DNA of 64,000 nucleotides from Halosaccharopolyspora lacisalsi (GTDB lineage: Bacteria > Actinomycetota > Actinomycetes > Mycobacteriales > Pseudonocardiaceae). The notes below the pieces were generated by a model, which saw nothing but the letters and a program-made list of their open reading frames with translations, was not told where the DNA came from and searched no databases. Each line of letters opens with the position of its first letter. The stretch's first letter is position 1. Made by a program: the position numbers and the translations under genes. Shown here piece after piece: positions 33,957-45,201 of this stretch. Where the stretch lies: positions 186,001 to 250,000 of the forward strand of contig NZ_JACGWZ010000006.1 in the NCBI RefSeq assembly GCF_014137975.1. Direction: 5' to 3'.

Positions 33957-34892
33957 CTACACCGAGGGGTCGGACAGACGGTTCAGCTCGCTTTCGGTGA
34001 GCACGAGCCGGGACGCGGGCAGGATCGCGGCGAGCTGCTCGGTGTTGCGGGCGCTGGCGACCGGGGCGGCCACGGCGTCCTGTCCGAGCAGCCACGCCAG
34101 CGCGACCGAGGCCATCGGCACGCCCCGCAGGGTGGCGATCTCGTCGAGCGCGGCCAGCACCTTGACTCCGTGCTCGTCGAGGTAGGCGCGGGCGCCCTCG
34201 GAGCGAGGGCTCTCCGAGAGCTCGTCGCCCGGGCGGTACTTGCCGGTCAGGAAACCCCTGGCCAGCGCGTAGTACGGCAGCACGGTGAGTTTCTCGGTGG
34301 CGGCCAGCTCGGCCAGCTCGCCCTCGAAATCCGTGCGCTCGACGAGGTTGTAGTGCGGCTGGAGGGCCTGGTAGCGCACCAGTCCCTCGCGGTCGGACAC
34401 GCTCAGCGCCTCGGCCAGCCGCGGAGCGGTGTAGTTCGACGCCGCGATGTGGCCGACCTTGCCCTCCCGCACCAGCTCGTCGAAGGTGCCGAGGGTTTCC
34501 TCGAGCGGAGTCGAGCGGTCGTCGGTGTGGGCGTAGTAGAGGTCGATGTGGTCGGTCCCCAGGCGCCGCAGCGAGTCCTCGGCCGCCGCCCGGATGTTCG
34601 CCGCCGACAGGCCGGAGCGCTGGTCCCACAGGCCGACCTTGGTGGCGATGACCATGTCGTCCCGGTTGCCGCGACTGCGCAGCCACTCGCCCAGCACCGT
34701 CTCGGACTCACCACCGACGAGGCCCGGCGCGAAGGCCGAGTAGGCGTCGGCGGTGTCGATGAAATTTCCGCCGGCCGCGGCGTAGGCGTCGAGCACGGAG
34801 AAGGACTCGTCGCGATCCGCCGTCCAACCGAACACATTGCCACCGAGGCAGATCGGAAAAACATCCAGATCGGTGCTACCGAGCAAGGGCAT
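33957..34892 (-). CDS. Aldo/keto reductase
   Basis: The 311-residue TIM-barrel NADPH oxidoreductase has the catalytic tetrad in place: Asp/Tyr in FIDTADAYSAF, Lys in IATKVGLWD and His in LYYAHTDDR. LVREGKVGHIAASNYTAPRL and the C-terminal cofactor loop (APVASARNTEQLAAI) are typical. Substrate is unknown. The ATG lies 96 bp from the end of the upstream Bcr-type exporter gene on the same strand; the two could be co-transcribed. Confidence 0.92.
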   Translation of the reverse strand: MPLLGSTDLDVFPICLGGNVFGWTADRDESFSVLDAYAAAGGNFIDTADAYSAFAPGLVGGESETVLGEWLRSRGNRDDMVIATKVGLWDQRSGLSAANIRAAAEDSLRRLGTDHIDLYYAHTDDRSTPLEETLGTFDELVREGKVGHIAASNYTAPRLAEALSVSDREGLVRYQALQPHYNLVERTDFEGELAELAATEKLTVLPYYALARGFLTGKYRPGDELSESPRSEGARAYLDEHGVKVLAALDEIATLRGVPMASVALAWLLGQDAVAAPVASARNTEQLAAILPASRLVLTESELNRLSDPSV

Positions 34893-34988
34893 AATTCGAA
34901 ACTAGCATCACTCGGACGGCCCTGTCCGCCCCCTCGATCGTGTGGTTGTGCACCGTCCCGCCGTCGCTGTGCGTCGTTTCAGGCGATT

Positions 34989-36308
34989 TCACCCGGAATG
35001 TTTTTCTTGTTCGGCGCGGGTTTGCGTTCCCGTTTCGGCGGCGGCCCCGGTGTCGTCGACCCGTTCGGGCTCGATCGGCGCGGACCGTTCGCGCCGGCGT
35101 CCGAACGTCAGGTAGACGACCAGGGAGGCGAGCACGACCCCGAACATCACCAGTGCCATCGGCAGTGCCGAGCCGGTGCCTCCCAGTCCGACCAGCGGTG
35201 CCGCCAGCGCACCCACGACGAACTGGCAGACCCCCAGCAACGCCGATGCGCTGCCGGACACCTCGCGCTGGTCGGCCAGCGCGATCGTGGTGGTGTTGGG
35301 CATGACGAAGCCGAGGCTGGAGATCATCACGAACAGCGCGGCCAGCAGCACCGCCAGCGGCATCCCGGTCAGCACGGCCGTGACCAGCAGGGCGCCCGCG
35401 GTCGCCGCCGAGACCAGGGCGGTGAGCAGCAGTTGCGACTCGGTGGCCACACGCCCCACCAGCCTGGCGTTGATCTGGCCACCAGCGACCAGCCCCACGG
35501 CGTTCATGCCGAAAACGAGCCCGTAGGTCTGCGGTGACAGGCCGTAGATGTCCTGGAGCACGAACGAGGAACCGGAGACGTAGGCGAACATCGCCGCCAT
35601 CGCCAGCCCCGCGGCCAGCGCGTTGCCGAGGAACGACGGCCGGGTCAGCAACCGGCCGAAGGTGGTGAACGTGGCCCCGAGGCGCGCGGGTTGACGCCAC
35701 TCCCGCGGCTTGGTCTCCGGCAGGGCGAACGCGGCCACCGTCATGAGCACGACCGCGAAGACAGTCAGCACGACGAAGACGCCGCGCCAGTTGGTGTAGG
35801 TCAGCACCTGTCCGCCGATGACCGGGGCGAGGATCGGAGCCAGGCCGGTGACCAGCATCAGCGCCGAGAAGAAGCGGGCGACTTCCACGCCGGAGTAGAG
35901 GTCGCGCACGGACGCGCGGGCGATGACCATCCCCGCGGCGGCTCCGAACCCCTGGAGGAAGCGCAGGGCCGCCAGCGCGTAGACCGAGCCGGACAGGGCG
36001 CACAGGACGGAGGCGAGGATGTAGACCGCCAGGCCGGTCATGAGCGGTTTGCGTCTCCCCACGGAGTCGCTGACCGGGCCGGCGACGAGCTGGCCGAACC
36101 CCAGCCCGAGCAGCACCGCGGTCAGCGTGAGCTGTGCCGCCGAGGAAGTCGCCCCCAGGTCCGCGGTCAGCTGTGGCAGGGCGGGCACGTACATGTCGAT
36201 GGACAGTGGCCCGAACGCGGTCAATCCGCCCAGAATGAGTGCGAAGCGCGCCTTGCGACCTAAGCGAGAGTTGTCGACGCTGGCTCCGGCCCCCTCGGCA
36301 GTGGACAT
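34989..36308 (-). CDS. Bcr/CflA-type multidrug MFS transporter
   Basis: The 439-residue protein has 12 predicted transmembrane helices. LGGLTAFGPLSIDMYVPALP in helix 1 is the Bcr/CflA hallmark, followed by GPVSDSVGRRKPLMTGLAVY (MFS motif A) and FLQGFGAAAGMVIARASVRD. The C-terminal tail is charged and cytoplasmic. Members export bicyclomycin, chloramphenicol or sulfonamide drugs; the actual substrate is not predictable. There is no regulator gene next to it. Confidence 0.9.
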   Translation of the reverse strand: MSTAEGAGASVDNSRLGRKARFALILGGLTAFGPLSIDMYVPALPQLTADLGATSSAAQLTLTAVLLGLGFGQLVAGPVSDSVGRRKPLMTGLAVYILASVLCALSGSVYALAALRFLQGFGAAAGMVIARASVRDLYSGVEVARFFSALMLVTGLAPILAPVIGGQVLTYTNWRGVFVVLTVFAVVLMTVAAFALPETKPREWRQPARLGATFTTFGRLLTRPSFLGNALAAGLAMAAMFAYVSGSSFVLQDIYGLSPQTYGLVFGMNAVGLVAGGQINARLVGRVATESQLLLTALVSAATAGALLVTAVLTGMPLAVLLAALFVMISSLGFVMPNTTTIALADQREVSGSASALLGVCQFVVGALAAPLVGLGGTGSALPMALVMFGVVLASLVVYLTFGRRRERSAPIEPERVDDTGAAAETGTQTRAEQEKHSG

Positions 36309-36480
36309 GCTTCTCCCTCGGTCGTGTTGCTGGCGCCCCGCTCCCCGGAAACGACCGACGCCCCGTTACTTATGCCGCGCACGGTCGTTTCCCGAGTGTG
36401 ATATCGGTCACCTGCGCGCTTCGGTTTCGCGGGAGCGGCACGCGGCCGAGATCGTTGGGGCGAATGCGAAAATGTGATAC

Positions 36481-37287
36481 GTGGCGCGGTTCATCGAAGT
36501 GACGCAGGCGGACGACCCCGGCGTCGACGACTTCCGCGATCTGTCGAACGCCGACCGGCGTCCGGACCGGCCCGGGGGGCGCGGACTGGTCATCGCCGAA
36601 GGAGTGGCGGTCGTCGAGCGCTTGATCGCCTCGCCGTATCCGGTACGGGCGTTGCTGGGCGTGCGTCGCCGCATCGACCAGCTCGCCGAATCGATCGACG
36701 ACCTCGACGTGCCCGCCTACGTCGCCGATCCCGACGTGATGGCCCGGGTCGTGGGATTCCACCTGAATCGGGGCGTGCTGGCCGTGGCCGACCGCACCCC
36801 ACCCGTCGATCTCGCTCGGATGGCCTCATCGGCGCGCCGCCTGGCGGTGCTGGAGGGGGTGGGGGACCACGAGAACCTCGGGTCGCTGTTTCGCAACGCC
36901 GCCGCCTTCGGCATCGACGGCGTCCTGCTCGGCCCCGGCTGCTCGGACCCGCTGTACCGGCGCAGCATCCGGGTCTCGATGGGACACGTGCTGCGGGTCC
37001 CGTTCGCTCGGCTTCCGGAGTGGCCCGGGGACCTGAAGTGGTTGCGTCACGAGGGGTTCCGCGTCGTCGCGCTGACTCCGCGCACGGCGTCTCCGGTGTC
37101 CTTGCGCGAGGCGGGGCTGGAGCGCGGTCGGGTCGCGATGCTGCTGGGCTCCGAGGGGCCGGGGCTGACCGAGGAGGCGATCGGCGCCGCCGACGTCGCG
37201 GCCGGTATTCCGATGGCCGACGGCGTGGACTCCCTCAACGTCGCGACGTCGGCCGCCATCGCTTTCCACGCGGCGGGCGGGTGTTGA
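36481..37287 (+). CDS. TrmH/SpoU family RNA 2'-O-methyltransferase
   Basis: This 268-residue SPOUT methyltransferase has an N-terminal substrate-binding region (residues 1-115) and a C-terminal knotted SAM-binding domain with the three SpoU motifs: NLGSLFRNAAAFG (motif 1), LLGSEGPGLT (motif 2) and IPMADGVDSLNVATSAAI (motif 3). The target nucleotide is unknown. By synteny it corresponds to Rv0881 (from memory), which also precedes a DUF2537 gene. GTG start; the next gene begins four bases after its stop, so the two form an operon. Confidence 0.92.
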   Translation: MARFIEVTQADDPGVDDFRDLSNADRRPDRPGGRGLVIAEGVAVVERLIASPYPVRALLGVRRRIDQLAESIDDLDVPAYVADPDVMARVVGFHLNRGVLAVADRTPPVDLARMASSARRLAVLEGVGDHENLGSLFRNAAAFGIDGVLLGPGCSDPLYRRSIRVSMGHVLRVPFARLPEWPGDLKWLRHEGFRVVALTPRTASPVSLREAGLERGRVAMLLGSEGPGLTEEAIGAADVAAGIPMADGVDSLNVATSAAIAFHAAGGC

Positions 37288-37291
37288 ACGA

Positions 37292-37906
37292 ATGCGCACG
37301 AGGACTGGGCTCACGAAGACGGGGCAGCGGAAGAGCTCCGGCATCGTGGAGCTGCGCGTGAGCTCGGGGCGAGCGGTGTTGCTTCGAGACGGGAACGAAC
37401 TCGATCCACGGCGACTGCGGCTGTCCGCACCCCTGGTCGCGGCGCTGCGCGAGTGGGCATCGGTGGTCGAAGAGGTCGCCGACGAGTCGACCGGGCAGGC
37501 GGTTTCCCGGCGCGGGCGGCAGCTGGCGGGGAAGTTGGCGGAGGAGACCGGTGAAGTCCGCTACGTGGATCCGCTCGACGGCCGGGTTCGCCGCGTGGGC
37601 GGACAGCGGGCGGCGGCGAGCGCTCCGGAGGAGCGCGAAGCCGCCGAGCCCGTTCCCTGGGGCACCGGTCTGACGGTCAGTGCGATCGTCGCGGCGATCG
37701 TGGCCGTGGCGATGGTCGTCGTCTCGGCGGGTATGGCCGAGGTCAGCATCCTGCTGGCGGCGATCGTCAACATCGTGGTGGCCGCCGGTTTCGCCCCGTC
37801 CATCTGGATCGGCCGCCGCGTGCTGGTGTGGCGCTGGGTCGCGCTGGGCACCGCAAGCGGCATCGCCCTCGCCTGGTGCGCTCTCCTCCTCGGCCTCCTG
37901 GGCTGA
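37292..37906 (+). CDS. DUF2537 membrane protein
   Basis: The 204-residue protein has a soluble N-terminal 115 residues (VELRVSSGRAVLLRDGNELD, ALREWASVVEEVADE) and three C-terminal transmembrane helices (LTVSAIVAAIVAVAMVVVSA, then VSILLAAIVNIVVAAGFAPS, then a third). It fits DUF2537, found in the same place in mycobacteria between the SpoU gene and SepH. Function is unknown; the synteny with the cell-division gene sepH is suggestive only. ATG start, four bases after the methyltransferase stop. Confidence 0.82.
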   Translation: MRTRTGLTKTGQRKSSGIVELRVSSGRAVLLRDGNELDPRRLRLSAPLVAALREWASVVEEVADESTGQAVSRRGRQLAGKLAEETGEVRYVDPLDGRVRRVGGQRAAASAPEEREAAEPVPWGTGLTVSAIVAAIVAVAMVVVSAGMAEVSILLAAIVNIVVAAGFAPSIWIGRRVLVWRWVALGTASGIALAWCALLLGLLG

Positions 37907-37909
37907 AAG

Positions 37910-37959
37910 AACTTTGGTGGTTGCCCAGTTTCGCGCGAAACTGGGCAACCACCAAAGTT
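37910..37959. repeat. TTTCGCGCGAAA-core palindrome, perfect 50-nt copy
   Basis: Two 25-nt arms are exact reverse complements with no loop (37910-37934 and 37935-37959). The left arm begins AACTTTGGTGGTTGCCCAG and ends in the TTTCGC half-core. It begins four bases after the DUF2537 stop and precedes the convergent sepH end. It can act as a bidirectional terminator. Confidence 0.9.
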
Positions 37960-38104
37960 GTAGCAGTGGTTAAGTATTTCCTGGGATCCTCCGCGAGGAA
38001 AGCCCTGCGGAGACACTGCGGCGCGCAGCGTCTCCGCGGGGGTCGCGGGCGGGAGTTCGAGGTTCCCCTACCGACCCGCTGTGCAGGCCGACCGGAGGAA
38101 CCAT

Positions 38105-39058
38105 TCACCGATGGGAACGGACACCGAGGAGTACGTCCTCCCAGGAGGGCACGATCGGGTGATTCTTGCGCGCCTGGCGCTGTTCCGGATCCTCGTCGTC
38201 GGCGTCCGGTTCGACGTCGTCCTCGGTGCCCGGTTCCGGTGGTTCCGGGGCGGGGACCTCGGCGGTGGCTTGTGGCACCTGCGGGGGCCACACCGGTGAC
38301 CGCGGGAACTCCCGAACCTCCGGCTCGTCGAGCCCGCGGGCGGGGTGCGGCTCGGGCTCCGCCGGTTCCTCGGCAGGCACCGCGTCGGCGCTTTCCTCCG
38401 GAGCCGCATCGGGCTGGTCGAGTTCCAGCGCCTCCCTGGCCAGCTCGGTCACCGGACGCACCGTGCGCAACGGGCGGTTGGGCGAGGGGTCGAGCAGGTC
38501 GGCGGCGTCGCCGTCCAGCGCCGCCACCGTGCCACCGTGCGCCCCTGGGTGGAACACCCAGTGCGCGGTGTTCTCCGAGCGTCCCGCCTGCCAGCTCAGG
38601 CGCACGACCCACTTGTTGTCGTCCCCGCGCCACGCGTCCCAGCTGGTGTCGGCGTACTCGTGACCGCGCATCCCGAAGGTGTGCGCGACGACCTCGCTGA
38701 GCGTCTGCACGTCGGGTCCGTCCTCACGGACCGGGTGGGCATGCTGCGCCCGCTCGGCGGTCTGGGCGCGCTCCAGCAGGACGGGGTAGGCGTAGCGCTC
38801 GACACGTTGCTCCGGGATGCCGGAGGCTTCGGAGACCTGGCTCACCGAGGCGCCGGCCCGGATCCGGGCCTGGATCTCGCGCGGGCGCATCGAGGACTCC
38901 AGTTCGATCTGGACCTGACCGAGCCGGGTCAGATCGCCGCGCGCCGCCGCGCGGAGGCGTTCGTCGGCAAGGAGCGAAAAGCGTTCGCCGTTGTCGGGGT
39001 CCTCGCAAATGACGGTTTCACCGTCTTCGTCGAGTCCGACCACCCGTAGCGCTCGCAT
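38105..39058 (-). CDS. sepH: Septation protein SepH
   Basis: SepH (317 aa) is the actinobacterial FtsZ regulator that promotes ring formation. The N-terminal DUF3071 domain is clear: MRALRVVGLDEDGETVICED, FSLLADERLRAAARGDLTRL, then the helix-turn-helix-like part MRPREIQARIRAGASVSQVS and EQRVERYAYPVLLERAQ. The last 130 residues are acidic, Pro/Glu-rich and disordered, ending in a conserved-looking basic stretch (RKNHPIVPSWEDVLLG). It corresponds to Rv0883c by order (from memory), with serC upstream as here. Confidence 0.93.
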   Translation of the reverse strand: MRALRVVGLDEDGETVICEDPDNGERFSLLADERLRAAARGDLTRLGQVQIELESSMRPREIQARIRAGASVSQVSEASGIPEQRVERYAYPVLLERAQTAERAQHAHPVREDGPDVQTLSEVVAHTFGMRGHEYADTSWDAWRGDDNKWVVRLSWQAGRSENTAHWVFHPGAHGGTVAALDGDAADLLDPSPNRPLRTVRPVTELAREALELDQPDAAPEESADAVPAEEPAEPEPHPARGLDEPEVREFPRSPVWPPQVPQATAEVPAPEPPEPGTEDDVEPDADDEDPEQRQARKNHPIVPSWEDVLLGVRSHR

Positions 39059-39201
39059 ACTGGCCTCCCCGCGCCTCCCGCTGGCTACACATCACCAAGT
39101 CGTAACGATAACCCGACGGGCCCACTCATCGCGCCAGGCGCGCCGGGTTCACGACCATCCTGTCACGAAAGTGGCCAGAAGGAATCTTTTTCGGTGACCC
39201 G

Positions 39202-39253
39202 GGCGGCCGTTCTTGTCCGAACATCGCACTGTCCGTGATGAAAAACGGCCGCC
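39202..39253 (-). terminator. Possible terminator of serC
   Basis: GGCGGCCGTT (39202-39211) and AACGGCCGCC (39244-39253) are a perfect 10-bp inverted repeat with a 32-nt loop, 19 bp beyond the serC stop. On the minus strand a run of T residues follows the first arm. The loop is long, so it is a weaker case than other terminators here. Confidence 0.45.
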
Positions 39254-39271
39254 AGTGTCACTCGAAAGGAG

Positions 39272-41232
<1,961 letters not shown>

Positions 41233-41363
41233 CGCGCCACCCAACTGCAGTCCCGGCGTTGCCGGGCGGAACCCTACGCGCCGGACGCGGTGACCAGCAG
41301 GAGCCATCCGCCCGAACGTGTGCGGGGCAACAGGTGGAATCGGCCGGGAACCACGCGGGCGCC

Positions 41364-42128
41364 GTGGGCGACGAACACCGTGTGGACTGCACGACGACGG
41401 CCGAGATCCTGTCCGCGGAGCTGGACGGCGAGGCGGGCGAGCGGGAACGCTCGGCCGCCGAAGCGCACCTGGAGTCCTGCGCGAGCTGCCGGGACCACTA
41501 CGGGGACATGATGACGATCACCCGCGCGGTACGGGTGATGCCGGTCGAGTCCGGACCGGACGTGACCGAGGTGGTCCTCCCGGCGTGGCGGCCCCGGTGG
41601 CGGGACCGGGTGCGCGGTCCCGCGGGCGACCGGCTGCGCCGAGTGCTGCGCGGGCTGCTGGGCGTGGTCGCACTGGTGCAGCTGTGGGTGGCCTTCGCCC
41701 AGGTCACCGGCTTCGGCGTGGATGTCTACCCGGGTAGTGCCGGAGCGCCGATGTCGCACGTCGACCACGAGACGGGCGCGTGGAACGCGGCGATCGCGGT
41801 GGCGCTGGGCTGGATCGCCTTCCGCGCCCGCTACGCCGCCGCGCACCTGCCGGTGCTGGCGAGCTTCGGCTGCCTGCTCACGGGCCTGTGCGTGTGGGAC
41901 CTCGTGCTCGGGCAGGTGAGCATCGCCAGGGTCGTCTCGCACCTGCCGGTACTGCTCGGGCTGCTGCTGGTGACCGGCCTCGCGGCCGTGCGCGACGAGC
42001 GAGGCCGTCCGGACACTCCCACGGCCGGACGGCCGGAGTCGCCGGAGCAGGCGGTCGAGACGGACGGTTCCGCGGCCGTGTCGGGCTCGGCTCCCGCGCC
42101 GCCCGCCGCGTACCGCGAAACGGCCTGA
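41364..42128 (+). CDS. Zinc-finger anti-sigma factor-like membrane protein
   Basis: The protein (254 aa) has an N-terminal zf-HC2-type domain (ILSAELDGEAGERERSAAEA then HLESCASCRDHYGD, the His-x3-Cys-x2-Cys motif). After about 65 residues come five or so transmembrane segments (LLGVVALVQLWVAFAQVTGF, AAIAVALGWIAFRA and on) with several His residues that could bind metal or haem. Gene position, divergent from sigC, implies it is the cognate anti-sigma factor; M. tuberculosis sigC lacks such a neighbour. GTG 41364 or GTG 41382 may be the start. The ATPase gene follows 123 bp downstream on the same strand. Confidence 0.78.
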   Translation: MGDEHRVDCTTTAEILSAELDGEAGERERSAAEAHLESCASCRDHYGDMMTITRAVRVMPVESGPDVTEVVLPAWRPRWRDRVRGPAGDRLRRVLRGLLGVVALVQLWVAFAQVTGFGVDVYPGSAGAPMSHVDHETGAWNAAIAVALGWIAFRARYAAAHLPVLASFGCLLTGLCVWDLVLGQVSIARVVSHLPVLLGLLLVTGLAAVRDERGRPDTPTAGRPESPEQAVETDGSAAVSGSAPAPPAAYRETA

Positions 42129-42251
42129 GAGATGTTTTCGCAGCACACTCGTACGAGAACGGATCGGCAGCGCGCGTACAGTAGCCTCCGGCGCGCCGCG
42201 TGCGCGGTCGGCGAGGTGTCATCGGAGATCGCGGAAGGGAGCGGGTGAGCA

Positions 42252-44519
42252 GTGCCATCGACTCCGTCGCTGGAGGAGAGCACCGAGCGGGACGTGGAGC
42301 TGGCCGTGGACGGCATGACCTGTGCCGCGTGCGCGGTCCGCGTCGAGCGGAAGCTGAACAAGCTCGAAGGCGTCACCGCCAGCGTCAACTACGCCACCGC
42401 CAGGGCGAGCGTGTCCGCCTCGCCGGAGGCCGACGACGACACGCTCACCGGCACCGTCGAGAAGGCCGGTTACCAGGCGGAGGTCATCCGGCCCTTCGTC
42501 GCCGAGGAGCCTCGGCAGCACGCCACCGACCGCACGCGCGACCTGTGGCGCCGGCTCGTGGTCGCCGTGCTGCTGTTCATCCCGCTGGCGGACCTGTCCA
42601 TCCTGTTCACGGTGCTGCCGCAGGCGCGGTTCACCGGCTGGCAGTGGGTGCTGGTCGCGCTGGCCCTGCCGGTGGCGGGGTGGGCGGCCTGGCCGTTCCA
42701 CCGGACCGCGTTCGTCAACGCCCGGCACGGGTCCTCGTCGATGGACACGCTGGTCTCGATCGGCGTCCTGGCCGCGAGCCTGTGGTCGCTCTACTCGACG
42801 TTCTCCGGCAACGGCGCCCCGGCCGGGATCTCCGGACTGGGACTGCTGCTGAACTCGCAGGGCGCGGCGTACCTGGAGGTCGCAGCCGGGGTCACCACCT
42901 TCGTGCTGGCGGGCCGCTACTTCGAGGCCAGGGCGCAGCGGAAGGCGGGCGACGCGCTGCACGCGCTGGCCGAGCTCAGTGCCAAGAGCGCCACCGTGCT
43001 GCTCGACGACGGCTCACAGCACGAGGTGCCGGTCGAGCGACTGCGGGTCGGGCAGCGCTTCGTCACCCGGCCCGGCGGCACGATCGCCACCGACGGCCGC
43101 GTCGTCGAGGGGCGCTCCGCCGTCGATCGCAGCTCCATGACCGGGGAGTCGGTGCCCGTGGAGGCCGCGGTCGGCGACGAGGTCGTCGGTGGCACGACGG
43201 TGACCAACGGATGGCTGGTGACCGAGGCCACCAGGGTCGGCCGCGACACCCGGCTCGCCGGGATGGTGCGACTGGTCGAGGAGGCCCAGACCGGCAAGGC
43301 GGCGGTGCAGCGGTTGGCCGACCGCATCTCGGCGTACTTCGTGCCCGCCGTGCTCGTGCTCGCGGTGCTGACCTTCGGCGGCTGGTTCCTCGCGGCGGGC
43401 TCGGTGGAGGAGTCGTTCACCGCCGCGCTGTCCGTGCTGATCATCGCCTGCCCGTGCGCGCTGGGACTGGCGACGCCGACCGCGCTGATGGCCGCCTCGG
43501 GGCGGGGAGCCCGGCTCGGGATCTTCCTCAAGGGGTACCAGGCCCTGGAGTCCACGCGCGACGTCGACACGGTCGTGCTCGACAAGACGGGCACGGTCAC
43601 CTCGGGGGAGATGTCCCTGGTGGACGTCGCCTGCGGGGAGGGCGTCGACCGGGCCCGGGTGCTGCGGTTGGTGGGCTCCCTGGAGGAGGCCTCCGAGCAC
43701 GCCGTCGCCACGGCGATCAGCGCGGCGGCCCGCGCGGAGCTGGGGGAGCTGGACCGGGTCGAGAGCTTCGACAACGAGCCGGGGCTCGGAGCCGTGGGAG
43801 TCGTGGACGGCTGCGAGGTGCTGGCGGGACGCGCGAAGCTGTTCGACGAGCGGGGACTGACCGTTCCGCCCGAACTCGAACGGCAGCGCGGGGAGTGGGA
43901 ACAGCAGGGCAGGACCACCGTCGTCGTCGGCTGTGACGGTGCGGTGCTCGCCGTGCTGGCCCTGGCGGACCTGGTTCGGCCCTCGGCGGAGCGGGCCGTT
44001 CACCGGCTGCACCGGCTCGGTCTGCGCACCACGCTGCTGACCGGGGACAACGCGGCCACGGGCCGGGCGGTGGCCACGGAGGTCGGCGTCGGCGAAGCGA
44101 TCGCCGAGGTGCTGCCGGGGGAGAAGGTCGAGGTCGTGCGTCGGTTGCAGGCCGAGGGCAGCAGGGTGGCCTTCGTCGGTGACGGGGTCAACGACGCTCC
44201 GGCGCTGGCGGCGGCCGATCTCGGATTGGCCGTGGGAGCCGGCGCCGACGTCGCCATCAACGCGGCCGACCTGATCCTGGTGCGCCAGGACCTGACCGTG
44301 GTGCCGGACGGGATCGAGCTCGCGCGCGGCACCCTGCGCACCATTCGCGGCAACCTGGTGTGGGCCTTCGGCTACAACCTCGCGGCCATTCCGCTGGCGG
44401 TGCTGGGGCTGCTGAACCCGCTGATCGCCGGAGCCGCGATGGCGCTGTCCTCGGGCTTCGTGGTCTCCAACAGCCTGCGCCTGCGCCGCTTCTCCTCCGG
44501 TACCGACCGCCAAGGGTGA
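42252..44519 (+). CDS. Copper-transporting P1B-type ATPase
   Basis: The 755-residue pump has one N-terminal heavy-metal domain (GMTCAAC, Cys24 and Cys27), the TGES actuator motif, the transmembrane CPC metal site (IIACPCALGLATPTALM), the phosphorylation site DKTGT, and the hinge GDGVNDAPALAAADLGLAVG. The nucleotide-binding HP motif reads SEHAV rather than SEHP, a variant I recall in actinobacterial CtpA/CtpB-like pumps. It exports Cu(I) or supplies copper to exported enzymes. Proximity to sigC, its anti-sigma factor and two CtaG-type proteins suggests a copper-supply operon. GTG start. Confidence 0.93.
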   Translation: MPSTPSLEESTERDVELAVDGMTCAACAVRVERKLNKLEGVTASVNYATARASVSASPEADDDTLTGTVEKAGYQAEVIRPFVAEEPRQHATDRTRDLWRRLVVAVLLFIPLADLSILFTVLPQARFTGWQWVLVALALPVAGWAAWPFHRTAFVNARHGSSSMDTLVSIGVLAASLWSLYSTFSGNGAPAGISGLGLLLNSQGAAYLEVAAGVTTFVLAGRYFEARAQRKAGDALHALAELSAKSATVLLDDGSQHEVPVERLRVGQRFVTRPGGTIATDGRVVEGRSAVDRSSMTGESVPVEAAVGDEVVGGTTVTNGWLVTEATRVGRDTRLAGMVRLVEEAQTGKAAVQRLADRISAYFVPAVLVLAVLTFGGWFLAAGSVEESFTAALSVLIIACPCALGLATPTALMAASGRGARLGIFLKGYQALESTRDVDTVVLDKTGTVTSGEMSLVDVACGEGVDRARVLRLVGSLEEASEHAVATAISAAARAELGELDRVESFDNEPGLGAVGVVDGCEVLAGRAKLFDERGLTVPPELERQRGEWEQQGRTTVVVGCDGAVLAVLALADLVRPSAERAVHRLHRLGLRTTLLTGDNAATGRAVATEVGVGEAIAEVLPGEKVEVVRRLQAEGSRVAFVGDGVNDAPALAAADLGLAVGAGADVAINAADLILVRQDLTVVPDGIELARGTLRTIRGNLVWAFGYNLAAIPLAVLGLLNPLIAGAAMALSSGFVVSNSLRLRRFSSGTDRQG

Positions 44520-44558
44520 CCGCTGTAGCCACAGCGCCATCCCCTGAGCGAGCACCCG

Positions 44559-44610
44559 GTGGAGTGAAGGTCGTGCGGTTTCGCGCGAAACCGCACGACC
44601 TTCACTCCAC
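44559..44610. repeat. TTTCGCGCGAAA-core palindrome, perfect 52-nt copy
   Basis: Two 26-nt arms are exact reverse complements (44559-44584 and 44585-44610). The left arm reads GTGGAGTGAAGGTCGTGCGG and then TTTCGC. Its outer arms share no sequence with those of the 37910 copy, only the core. It lies 40 bp after the Cu-ATPase stop. Confidence 0.9.
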
Positions 44611-45201
44611 GGACCGGTGAGGCTCCTCTCCCCGGACCCGCGGAAAGTGCTCGTCGTGCTCTTTCGGCTGCCCCGTCGGTGCTGACCCGGCGGCCGTGCG
44701 CGCTTCATTCTTGCGATGTCTCCGGATCTTGGCGATGGTCCCGTGGGTCTCTTTCCGGTAACGGGAGTGGGTTTCCCGAGGGGCAAGAAGCGTCCGGAAA
44801 TGCGGTCGAACGTGTGCCGAAATTGGTTCTTTCGGGCTATTCAGTGGAGTTGTCGGTCTCGGCGCCCGGAGAGTCGTGCGCCGAAAAGACACGAAACGAG
44901 GGGGTGTGGCTGTCCGTGCTCCGCCGCGACGGCAGGGCACTGTCGCAGGAACGGTCGTGGGGAGGGAGCGACTGGCGGGACGAGTGGACGATCTTGGTGA
45001 AAGCGGGGTGGCGCACGACCCGAAGGTGCCGGATCGGTGCGAGCAGGCGGGGGTAACGCGGGTGCTGACCCTGCTTCCGGCCGCGGCCCGCGGCCTCGTC
45101 GAGGGATCCCTCGACGCCTACGAGCGCGCGATAGCTCAGTGGGGGCGAATAGCAGCGTCACTCCCTGCGGGGCGACCTCGGCGTCGCGGGGTGGGGCGGA
45201 C
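44611..45201. other. Intergenic region between the Cu-ATPase and CopD-CtaG genes
   Basis: No supported gene is seen in 590 bp. Composition is less GC-biased near 44800. A 20-nt perfect palindrome (CGTCGAGGGATCCCTCGACG) lies at 45097-45116. A tRNA-like stretch near 45128 was considered and rejected. Confidence 0.5.

Noticed and set aside
44841..45161. Small minus-strand frame in the gap after the Cu-ATPase gene
   Set aside because: Arg/Pro-rich, no ribosome site and no hydrophobic or domain pattern; most likely chance in high-GC DNA.
45120..45180. tRNA-like sequence (GCGCGATAGCTCAGTGGGGGCGAA)
   Set aside because: Only the D-arm-like part matches. There is no T-loop GTTCRANYC sequence, no acceptor-stem pairing and no anticodon stem at the right spacing.
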